DNA from: JBGTLA01 sp041744375
GTDB lineage: Bacteria; Actinomycetota; Acidimicrobiia; Spongiisociales; ZC4RG35
Reading direction: 5' to 3'
DNA: 11,029 bases
Assembly: GCA_041744375.1 (NCBI GenBank)
Contig: JBGTLA010000055.1
Span: forward strand, 1-11,029
Shown here: positions 5,479 through 11,029 of the stretch, in pieces
How the letters are laid out: every line of letters starts with the position of its first letter
How positions within the stretch are numbered: the first letter of the stretch is position 1
Program-made: the position numbers and the translations under genes
The notes under the pieces: model-generated
What the model saw: the letters and a program-made list of their open reading frames with translations, nothing else
Databases searched by the model: none
What the model was told of the DNA's origin: nothing

Positions 5479-6174
5479 ATGCCCAGACCTGAGAAGGTCA
5501 AGGCAGTAGCTGAGATCAAGGAGCGTTTCGAAGGCGCCGACGCAGTCTTCGTCACCGAGTATCGGGGAATCCCGGTCAAGGCGATGGGGGACCTCAGGCG
5601 TAGGCTGCGCGAAGTCGGGGCCGATTACCAGGTCGTGAAGATGACCCTGGCGAAGCGGGCCGTCGACGATCTGGGTATCGAGGAGCTGGGCGACTCTCTG
5701 GTGGGACCCACCGCATTGGCGTTCGCCAACGAGGATCCCGTCGGTGTGGCCAAGGCTCTGAACGACTACTCGAAGACGAACGAGAACCTGGTCATCAAGC
5801 TCGGGCTCCTCTCCGGCAAGGTCCTCTCGCCGGAGGAGGTCGCCAAGCTGGCCGAGATCGAGCCGCGCGAGGTGCTCTTGGCCAAGCTGGCCGGTGCTGC
5901 CCGGGCGCCTTTGCAGGCCATGGCCGGGATGTTGTCGTCGTTCACACGCGATACCGCCTCACTGCTGTCCCAGCTGCTCGACAAGAAAGAGACCGATCCG
6001 GAGGCCGTGGCTACGGCACCCGACAGCCCGGAGAGTGCCGACAGCCCGGAGAGTGCCGACAGCCCTGAAGGTGCCGTAGCTCAGCCTGAGCAGGCTCCTG
6101 CCCCAACCGACACCGATGACGACCCCACCGAAACCGCCGACGGCGGCTCCGGTGACGCGGCCGAGGAGGAATGA
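5479..6174 (+). CDS. rplJ: 50S ribosomal protein L10 with acidic C-terminal extension
   Basis: A 231-residue L10, longer than the usual about 175. Residues 1-135 are the rRNA-binding domain (MPRPEKVKAVAEIKERFEGA, TEYRGIPVKAMGDLRRRLRE, VVKMTLAKRAV). Residues about 138-172 are the long helix that carries L12 dimers (EVLLAKLAGAARAPLQAMAG, then SLLSQLLDKKE). After this come about 55 disordered residues rich in Asp, Glu, Pro and Ser with three tandem DSPESA/DSPEGA units, ending in DAAEEE. L10 anchors the L7/L12 stalk that recruits translation GTPases. The start ATG 5479 has AGGAG at 5468-5472. The stop overlaps an ATG at the rplL start, so the two are coupled. The tail is uncommon for L10 and its role is unknown. 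Confidence 0.95.
   Translation: MPRPEKVKAVAEIKERFEGADAVFVTEYRGIPVKAMGDLRRRLREVGADYQVVKMTLAKRAVDDLGIEELGDSLVGPTALAFANEDPVGVAKALNDYSKTNENLVIKLGLLSGKVLSPEEVAKLAEIEPREVLLAKLAGAARAPLQAMAGMLSSFTRDTASLLSQLLDKKETDPEAVATAPDSPESADSPESADSPEGAVAQPEQAPAPTDTDDDPTETADGGSGDAAEEE
6022..6075 (+). repeat. Three tandem 18-bp repeats inside rplJ
   Basis: Three 18-bp units, GACAGCCCGGAGAGTGCC twice exactly and a third with three changes, encode DSPESA, DSPESA, DSPEGA in the acidic tail of L10. Exact DNA identity of the first two units points to recent duplication. Confidence 0.95.
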
Positions 6175-6176
6175 CC

Positions 6177-6557
6177 ATGGCCAAGATGACAACTGATGAG
6201 CTCTTGGGAGTCTTCGAAGAGATGACTGTCCTCGAGTTGAAGGAGTTCCTCGATGCGTTCGAGGAGAAGTTCGAGGTGACGGCAGCCGCACCGGTGGCGA
6301 TGGCCGCCGCACCGGCGGCAGCCGCTGCTGCCCCAGAAGAAGAAAAGGACGAGTTCGACGTGGTGTTGACCGCCGCCGGAGCTCAGAAGATCCAGGTCAT
6401 CAAGGAGGTGCGGTCCCTCACGAGCCTTGGACTGAAGGAAGCCAAGGAACTGGTCGATGGCGCTCCCAAGGCGGTGCTGGAGGCAGTCGACAAAGAGGCC
6501 GCCGAGAAGGCCAAGAGTGCCCTCGAGGGCGTCGGCGCCACCGTCGAGCTGAAGTAG
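6177..6557 (+). CDS. rplL: 50S ribosomal protein L7/L12
   Basis: A 126-residue L7/L12 starting MAKMTTDELLGVFEEMTVLE. Residues 1-35 are the dimerisation domain that docks on L10. Residues about 36-55 are the Ala/Pro-rich hinge (APVAMAAAPAAAAAAP). Residues about 60-126 are the C-terminal domain that contacts elongation factors, with FDVVLTAAGAQKIQVIKEVR and LGLKEAKELVDGAP. GAGGAGG (6163-6169, inside the end of rplJ) is 7 bases from ATG 6177. An upstream in-frame ATG at 6171 overlaps the rplJ stop but is only 1 base from that site, so I choose 6177. The gene is followed by a strong hairpin and then by a universal stress protein gene, not by rpoB. Confidence 0.97.
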   Translation: MAKMTTDELLGVFEEMTVLELKEFLDAFEEKFEVTAAAPVAMAAAPAAAAAAPEEEKDEFDVVLTAAGAQKIQVIKEVRSLTSLGLKEAKELVDGAPKAVLEAVDKEAAEKAKSALEGVGATVELK

Positions 6558-6594
6558 CCGGTTCGCCCCTTCTCCGATTCTCGAAGTTGGAGTT

Positions 6595-6628
6595 TGCGAT
6601 AGTGCCGCCCTTGGACGGCACTATCGCA
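6595..6628 (+). terminator. Strong hairpin after rplL, probable terminator
   Basis: TGCGATAGTGCCG (6595-6607) and CGGCACTATCGCA (6616-6628) form a perfect 13-bp stem with an 8-base loop, 37 bp after the rplL stop. No T-tract follows, so it may act as a non-canonical terminator or as a 3'-end stabiliser. Confidence 0.65.
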
Positions 6629-6658
6629 TATGGTTCGGTCAGATTCTGGACCCGGGAA

Positions 6659-6769
6659 CTTAGAGGGCGCGCAAATAGGTGAGCCATCGTGCTGCGATTT
6701 CTGCTCAACACCAGGCGTTGTGGCTGGAAGAGGCTAAAACGCACGAGCTCTGTTTGCGCGCCCTCTTAG
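6659..6769. repeat. About 105-bp hairpin element with long inverted ends
   Basis: AGAGGGCGCGCAAA (6662-6675) and TTTGCGCGCCCTCT (6753-6766) are a perfect 14-bp inverted repeat. Inside it, GAGC-cat-CGTGC (6681-6692) pairs with GCACG-a-GCTC (6741-6750), and CAAC (6706-6709) with GTTG (6717-6720), so the whole unit can fold into one long branched or bulged hairpin. CTTAG occurs directly repeated at both edges (6659-6663, 6765-6769), overlapping the ends. It could be a non-autonomous transposable element with TA-type target duplication, or a structured RNA. No coding frame stands out. Confidence 0.65.
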
Positions 6770-6896
6770 GGGACGGGCGGATAGGGACGGCTGCGGGAAC
6801 CGGAGCCGCTCTATGGCGGCGCTCCCTGGCCTGGCCGGCCGACTATCCGCGCGTTCCCTCAGACCAGCCATCATCGAAGTTGGAAGGAGCATCCGC

Positions 6897-7337
6897 ATGA
6901 TCATCGTGACCGGAGTCGACGCCGCGCCTGCCGCCCAGAAGGTGGTGAAGCGGGCCATAGCCCACGCCCGTCAATGGGAGGCTGAGCTCCACGTCGTGCA
7001 TGTGTACCAACCGCCGGCGGCCTTGTATGCGGTCGACACCGGCTTTGCGCTCCACGCTGACGAGATCGCCGAAGCGGAGAGAGCGGCAGTGTGGGAGGGG
7101 CTAATGCCAGAGTTGGAGGCTTCCGGGATCACCTGGTCCCGTCACGACTTGCAGGGTCATCCGGCGTCCCTGCTCACGGCCCACGCCGAATCTGTCTCCG
7201 CCGGGCTGATCGTGGTGGGGAGCAGGGGCCGTGGTGATCTGGCTTCACTCATCCTCGGCTCCACCAGCCGTGGTGTCATCCACGAAGCAGATTGCGACGT
7301 GTTGATCGTGCGCATCGGCGAAGCCAAAACCGAATGA
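6897..7337 (+). CDS. Universal stress protein (UspA family)
   Basis: A 146-residue single-domain Usp with the Rossmann-like fold. It opens MIIVTGVDAAPAAQKVVKRA, with the beta-1 strand and Asp that contacts nucleotide. Residues about 113-130 give the ATP-binding motif G-x2-G-x9-G-S/T as VVGSRGRGDLASLILGSTS. The final strand is CDVLIV. Family members are soluble and often bind ATP; the cellular role is broad stress survival, and the specific partner is unknown. AGGAG at 6885-6889 lies 7 bases before ATG 6897. An in-frame ATG at 6813 would add 28 residues that do not fit the family, so I reject it. The gene stands alone between the hairpin element and convergent pcm. Confidence 0.92.
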   Translation: MIIVTGVDAAPAAQKVVKRAIAHARQWEAELHVVHVYQPPAALYAVDTGFALHADEIAEAERAAVWEGLMPELEASGITWSRHDLQGHPASLLTAHAESVSAGLIVVGSRGRGDLASLILGSTSRGVIHEADCDVLIVRIGEAKTE

Positions 7338-7339
7338 GC

Positions 7340-7437
7340 AAGAGTTGTAAGATTCGTTCCAGCCATCGACCGCAGTTCTCCTAGCAGGGACCTTGCCGAG
7401 CTACTGGTCGGGTTTCCATTGTTGTTCGACATTGTCC
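7340..7437 (-). repeat. Inverted-repeat (MITE-like) element, copy 3
   Basis: On the minus strand the 87-bp core (7344-7430) aligns without gaps to the cores of the other two copies, about 72 of 87 with copy 1. The better-kept end is TTGTTCGACATTGTCC (7422-7437), 14 of 16 with the perfect end in copy 1; the other end is worn. It fills the space between the convergent usp and pcm genes, starting just after the usp stop codon. Confidence 0.78.
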
Positions 7438-7460
7438 AAGCGGAGGCGCGCAGTTGAACG

Positions 7461-8066
7461 TCAGTCGTTCTCTACCAGGGGGACGAACGCCACGGGTTCG
7501 AGACGGCGCCGATCGAATTCTCCGTCCTGACCCCGGGTCACCACCCAAAGATGCTGTCGCTGCCGACCACCCACCGGTATCACCAGCCTTCCCCCAGCCG
7601 CCAGGCTTGCTTCGAGGGCAAGTGGGATCGCCGATGCAGCTGCGGGCACCGAAATGACGTCGAAAGGACCCCGGTTCACAGCGACTTCGACGCCGTCGCC
7701 CGTCACGACTTCCACGTTCTCATAGCCGAGGTCGGCAAGCCGGCGGCGGGCTGACGCCGCCAATTCAGGACGGACCTCAACCGCTACGACCCTGTCGGAG
7801 ATCTCGGCCAGGACGGCAGCTCCGTAGCCGCATCCGGCTCCCACTTCGAGAGCGCGATCGTTTGGTTTCACGGCGGCCAGTTCCGCCATCCTGGCGACGA
7901 TGTAAGGCTGTGAGATCGTCTGACCTCCACCGATGGGAAGGGGCCGATCGGCGTAGGCGTCGGACGGTGGAGCGCCGGGTACGAACAGGTGGCGCGGCAC
8001 ACGCTCCAGGGCCATCAGCACGCCGGCGTCCGATACACCACGGCCTTTGATATCGGTCTCGACCAT
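7461..8066 (-). CDS. pcm: Protein-L-isoaspartate O-methyltransferase
   Basis: The ATG-started frame gives 201 residues. PCMT marks are VPRHLFVP, the substrate-site stretch YADRPLPIGGGQTISQPYIV, the SAM-binding motif ALEVGAGCGYGAAVLAEI, VVTGDG and the C-terminal VAFVPLV. The enzyme methylates abnormal L-isoaspartyl residues with S-adenosylmethionine and starts their repair to aspartate; it is cytosolic. It lies 35 bp after the aminopeptidase stop on the same strand and is probably co-transcribed with it. The conserved family N-terminus seems to continue upstream of this ATG (KPDPFAAARRR before MVETD) to a CTG at 8103-8105 overlapping the aminopeptidase stop, which would give 214 residues. Confidence 0.94.
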   Translation of the reverse strand: MVETDIKGRGVSDAGVLMALERVPRHLFVPGAPPSDAYADRPLPIGGGQTISQPYIVARMAELAAVKPNDRALEVGAGCGYGAAVLAEISDRVVAVEVRPELAASARRRLADLGYENVEVVTGDGVEVAVNRGPFDVISVPAAASAIPLALEASLAAGGRLVIPVGGRQRQHLWVVTRGQDGEFDRRRLEPVAFVPLVEND

Positions 8067-8101
8067 CCGCCTTCGAGCGGCGGCGAAGGGGTCGGGCTTT
8101 G

Positions 8102-10657
8102 TCAGCCGCGACCCCCCAGCCAGGCTCCCACCGCTTCGGCCTCGCGGAGGCGAGTGGCAACGTTGGCGTCGAGCAACTCCAAACTCTGAGCGAGTGCCTT
8201 GGTGGCTTGAGGGACAGTGGTCTCGGCAAAGAACGCTTTGACATCGGCGGCCACCTCAGTGTGGGATAGCGCTGACAACCCTTCGACCAGACGGCGGAAG
8301 GTCATGGGTGGGAAGACGCGGGTGGACTCATCCCAGCGTTTCCTCACCTCCTCCCACACCTCGGCGCCAACCTTTCGATTGCCCAGCAATGCTCCTTGCA
8401 CCCAGGCTCCATCCTGGTTGCGCACCCGTCCGTCGCAGGTGGCAGCGATGAGCGTCCTGCACAGTTCGGCGTCATCGAAGTGGGTGAGTGCCCGCAGGAA
8501 GCGCAGTTGCTGCTGAGGGTTCTCCGCTGTTCGATACTGGTCGAAGAAGCGCTCGTGCTCGTGAGCACTCCCATGGGTGGCCACGATGCCCATGGCCGCG
8601 GTGAGCAGTTCGGGGTCGTCGGTGGCGCCTGAATCGAGGTAGGCGTCGACCAACTGTCGGGCCCAAGCCACCGTCTCGCTGTCGGCGCCCAGGGAGCCGA
8701 GTGTCCCCAAGGCCTGGCCGCGGAGCTGACGCGTCAGGTCCGAGTCCTCAGCCGATGCTTGCCGGCCGAGCCGATGGCACAGTGGGGCGACAACCTGACG
8801 CACCCAGGCTTGATAGGTGAGACGGTCGCCGTCGTTCACGACGTGATGGTCGACCCAGCCCATCACCCGGAAAACCAGCTGCCATACCGCCTGCTCTTTC
8901 TCGTCGGAGTAGGAGTCGATGAGGTCGAGCACGGAAGCCATCTCGATCTGGCCCGTTTGGGCGAAGGCGAAGGCGTCGTATAGGAGCAGGTACCGTTCGA
9001 GGTCCTGGAGGACCGACAGGTTCGAAACGAGGGCACGGAGGAGGTCTTCTGAGTACCTCACCCGGTAAAAGCCCGAGCCTCCGGCGTTGGCGGTCAGCCA
9101 TTCGACTCGGGCCCCCAGGTCGATCTCGATGGCGTCGTCTTCCAGTAGAAGCGTGTGGGTGAAGCGATCTCCGCCGGCCACACCCTCGAGATGAATCGGC
9201 ACCTTCCACACGGTCTGATCAACGTCGTCGGGCACGGCCAGGAATCGGCGCTGCTCCAGACGTACGCCGGCACTGGTGGCGGAAACGTCGAGCTGGGGGT
9301 AGCCGCCCTGCAGGATCCAGGTGTCCATGATCTCACCCACTGGCCACTCGGAGGCACCGTCGAGGCCCGCCCAGAGGTCGGCGGTCACGGTGTTGGAAAA
9401 GGAGTGACGCCGCAGATAGGTAGCGACGCCCTCACGAAAGGCATCTTCACCGATGAATTGTTCGATCATGCGCAGCACCGACGACCCTTTGCCGTAGGTG
9501 AGGGCGTCGAACATCTGATCCGCCTCCTCGGGGGAGGTCACCTCGAACTCGACGGCTCGGGTGGTCGACAGATGATCGACCTCCATGGCCCATGGCCGCT
9601 CTATCGCCCCGAATGCCAGCCAGCGCTTCCACTCCGGTCGGTGAGCGTCGGTGGCTTTCATCTCCATGAAGCTGGCGAAGGCTTCGTTGAGCCATATTCC
9701 CTCCCACCAGCCCATGGTCACCAGGTTGCCGAACCATTGGTGGGCGATCTCGTGACCGATGACGTCGAGGATTCGCAGCTTCTCGGCTTGTGAAGCCACC
9801 GCCGTGTCTATGAGCAGCGCCGTTTCCCGATAGGTGATGGCTCCGACGTTCTCCATGGCGCCGAAAGCGAAATCGGGGATGGCGATGTGGTCGAGCTTGT
9901 CGCCCGGATAGGCGATCCCGTAGTAGTCGCGCAGATACCGGAAGCAGAACTGAGCGCACTCGAGAGCGTAGTCCGCCAGTGTCAGCCTTCCCCTGGGAGC
10001 CACGATGCGGGTAGGGACGCCGTCGACGTCGATGGGGTCGGTGGCTTCGAACGGCCCCACCACGAACGCCACGAGGTAGGTGGACATCTTCATGGTCTCG
10101 GCAAAGGACACCTCGACCCGGTCGCCTGCGAGGGGACGGCGGTCGACCTCGGAGGTGTTGGTGACGGCCATCAAATCGGACGGAATCACGAGCGTGGTCT
10201 GAAAGGTGGCCTTGAAGTCGGGCTCATCCCAGCAGGGGAAGGCTCTGCGGGCGTCCGTCGATTCGAACTGGGTCGTGGCGATGACCTGCTCGTCTCCGTT
10301 CACGTCGGTGAAGCGAGATCGGTAGAAGCCGCGCAGCTGGTCGTTGAGCTCACCGCTGAACTCGATGGCCAGTTCCCAGTCCCCCGGTGCGGCCGGAGAC
10401 TCCAGGGCCAGGACGGCTCTTTCCAGGTCTTCGAGGTACCTGATCGACGCCCCGATGGTGTCGGTACCGTTGGTGAGCTGAGCCGATTGGATTTCGATCT
10501 CGACCGAGTTGAGCACGACCTCGTCGGTCGGCTCGTGGATCGTCACGTCGATGGTCTCCGAGCCTGAGAACGTGAAGGCGACCAAGTCCGGTTCGAGCCG
10601 GATTCGGTACCGGTGGGGTACCACGATTCTGGGCAGTCGGTACGGATTTTCAGACAA
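8102..10657 (-). CDS. M1 family zinc metallo-aminopeptidase
   Basis: An 851-residue M1 (gluzincin) aminopeptidase, full length. The N-terminal beta domain covers about residues 1-200 (PHRYRIRLEPDL, DARRAFPCWDEPDFKATF). The catalytic domain holds the exopeptidase motif GAMEN (266-270), the zinc motif HEIAH (302-306) with third ligand Glu325 in WLNEAF, and the transition-state Tyr388 in LTYGKGSS. The C-terminal about 330 residues resemble the ERAP1-like helical domain. It removes N-terminal residues from peptides, probably in the cytosol, as no signal peptide is seen. The start is TTG (10655-10657), with GAGG (10664-10667) 7 bases upstream; the protein then reads MSENPYRLPRIVVPHRY, which fits the family. 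It is probably in an operon with pcm. The closest relatives are likely annotated PepN-like, but I do not assign the symbol. Confidence 0.94.
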   Translation of the reverse strand: MSENPYRLPRIVVPHRYRIRLEPDLVAFTFSGSETIDVTIHEPTDEVVLNSVEIEIQSAQLTNGTDTIGASIRYLEDLERAVLALESPAAPGDWELAIEFSGELNDQLRGFYRSRFTDVNGDEQVIATTQFESTDARRAFPCWDEPDFKATFQTTLVIPSDLMAVTNTSEVDRRPLAGDRVEVSFAETMKMSTYLVAFVVGPFEATDPIDVDGVPTRIVAPRGRLTLADYALECAQFCFRYLRDYYGIAYPGDKLDHIAIPDFAFGAMENVGAITYRETALLIDTAVASQAEKLRILDVIGHEIAHQWFGNLVTMGWWEGIWLNEAFASFMEMKATDAHRPEWKRWLAFGAIERPWAMEVDHLSTTRAVEFEVTSPEEADQMFDALTYGKGSSVLRMIEQFIGEDAFREGVATYLRRHSFSNTVTADLWAGLDGASEWPVGEIMDTWILQGGYPQLDVSATSAGVRLEQRRFLAVPDDVDQTVWKVPIHLEGVAGGDRFTHTLLLEDDAIEIDLGARVEWLTANAGGSGFYRVRYSEDLLRALVSNLSVLQDLERYLLLYDAFAFAQTGQIEMASVLDLIDSYSDEKEQAVWQLVFRVMGWVDHHVVNDGDRLTYQAWVRQVVAPLCHRLGRQASAEDSDLTRQLRGQALGTLGSLGADSETVAWARQLVDAYLDSGATDDPELLTAAMGIVATHGSAHEHERFFDQYRTAENPQQQLRFLRALTHFDDAELCRTLIAATCDGRVRNQDGAWVQGALLGNRKVGAEVWEEVRKRWDESTRVFPPMTFRRLVEGLSALSHTEVAADVKAFFAETTVPQATKALAQSLELLDANVATRLREAEAVGAWLGGRG

Positions 10658-10738
10658 GAGTGGACCTCGATGGACGCGAAGGCTTCGATCCTACCGACAA
10701 TGGAATGGACTATTCACCTTCGTATTGGCCTTGGGCGT

Positions 10739-11029
10739 TCAAGTTGCCAGCGACTCGAGGGTTCGCCGCCCTCCGCGGTCGCCGGCGGTGGCCGGCACCA
10801 GGCAGATCTCGTCGATACCGGCCTCGGCGTAGGCGGCGATGCGCTCTTCGATCTGTGCGACGCTGCCCACCAACCCCGCCAGTTCGTCGAGCTCCGGTGG
10901 CATCACCTCCGCCAGTTCCCGAGGATGGGGCCGGGTGCGGGCGAATTCGACCAGCGCCGCGAAGCCGGCCTCGGTGAACATTTCCGCGTAGCCGGGTGCG
11001 GCCAGGTACCCGACGCGGGCGGCGGCCAT
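10739..11029 (-). CDS. Luciferase-like oxidoreductase, C-terminal part (partial)
   Basis: The last about 96 codons of a gene that enters from beyond the right edge. The pattern FTEAGFAALVEFARTR, then LVGSVAQIEERIAAYAEAGI, then DEICLVPATAGDRGGRRTLE resembles the C-terminus of bacterial luciferase-like (LLM) flavin- or F420-dependent oxidoreductases: a helix, a (V/I)G-type turn, helix, strand and the closing RTLESLA. The Met at the very edge (11027-11029) is most likely internal, because these proteins usually have 280-340 residues. The substrate is unknown, and F420 use cannot be told from FMN use from this piece. An 81-bp gap separates its stop from the aminopeptidase start; a weak promoter may lie there. 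Confidence 0.75.
   Translation of the reverse strand: MAAARVGYLAAPGYAEMFTEAGFAALVEFARTRPHPRELAEVMPPELDELAGLVGSVAQIEERIAAYAEAGIDEICLVPATAGDRGGRRTLESLAT

Noticed and set aside
9155..10567. Plus-strand open frames of 212 and 226 codons
   Set aside because: Both are antisense to the M1 aminopeptidase, whose catalytic motifs are intact on the minus strand.
10668..10745. Promoter for the aminopeptidase-pcm operon
   Set aside because: On the minus strand a TAGGAT could be a -10 box with TGAATA 17 bp upstream, but the -35 match is too poor to list as a feature.

Overview
The window looks like chromosomal DNA of a high-GC actinobacterium. I would guess a member of the Acidimicrobiia or a related uncultured lineage, but that is an inference. 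The supporting signs are the order rpmG, MaoC-type dehydratase, tRNA-Trp, secE, nusG, rplK, rplA, rplJ, rplL (mycobacteria have rpmG-hadABC-tRNA-Trp-secE-nusG), the acidic N-terminal tail on NusG, and a luciferase-like oxidoreductase of the type common in F420-using actinobacteria.

Layout, left to right. (1) The 3' end of tuf (EF-Tu), then a repeat-rich gap and a 53-residue four-cysteine L33 (rpmG). (2) An accessory-looking three-gene cluster: a fused two-hotdog MaoC/HadAB-like hydratase, an ECF sigma factor and a very small zinc-motif membrane anti-sigma factor. The three genes overlap by 4 nt at each junction, so they are probably translationally coupled. (3) A promoter and tRNA-Trp(CCA), then a gap filled by nested inverted-repeat elements. 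(4) The secretion/transcription/ribosome block secE-nusG-rplK-rplA. (5) A 563-bp gap ending in an L10 leader with a clear attenuator-type terminator, then rplJ-rplL. (6) A large hairpin element and a universal stress protein gene, where rpoB would be expected in many bacteria. (7) A minus-strand set converging on it: the C-terminal part of a luciferase-like oxidoreductase, an M1 metallo-aminopeptidase with a TTG start, and protein-L-isoaspartate methyltransferase (pcm).

The core genes serve translation (EF-Tu, L33, L11, L1, L10, L7/L12, tRNA-Trp), transcription elongation/antitermination (NusG) and protein export (SecE). The L10 leader probably balances L10-L12 output by feedback. The minus-strand pair acts on proteins: isoaspartate repair and peptide trimming.

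The most unusual content is non-coding. I see three copies of an 87-bp (about 100 bp with longer ends) inverted-repeat element in gene-end gaps, one of them nested inside a second inverted-repeat pair. There is a separate about 105-bp hairpin element flanked by CTTAG direct repeats, and a nested palindromic repeat family in the tuf-rpmG and rplK-rplA gaps. Also notable are the sigma/anti-sigma insertion into a normally conserved neighbourhood, tandem acidic repeats in NusG and L10, and a pcm gene whose conserved N-terminus appears to extend upstream of its first ATG to a CTG overlapping the previous stop codon.
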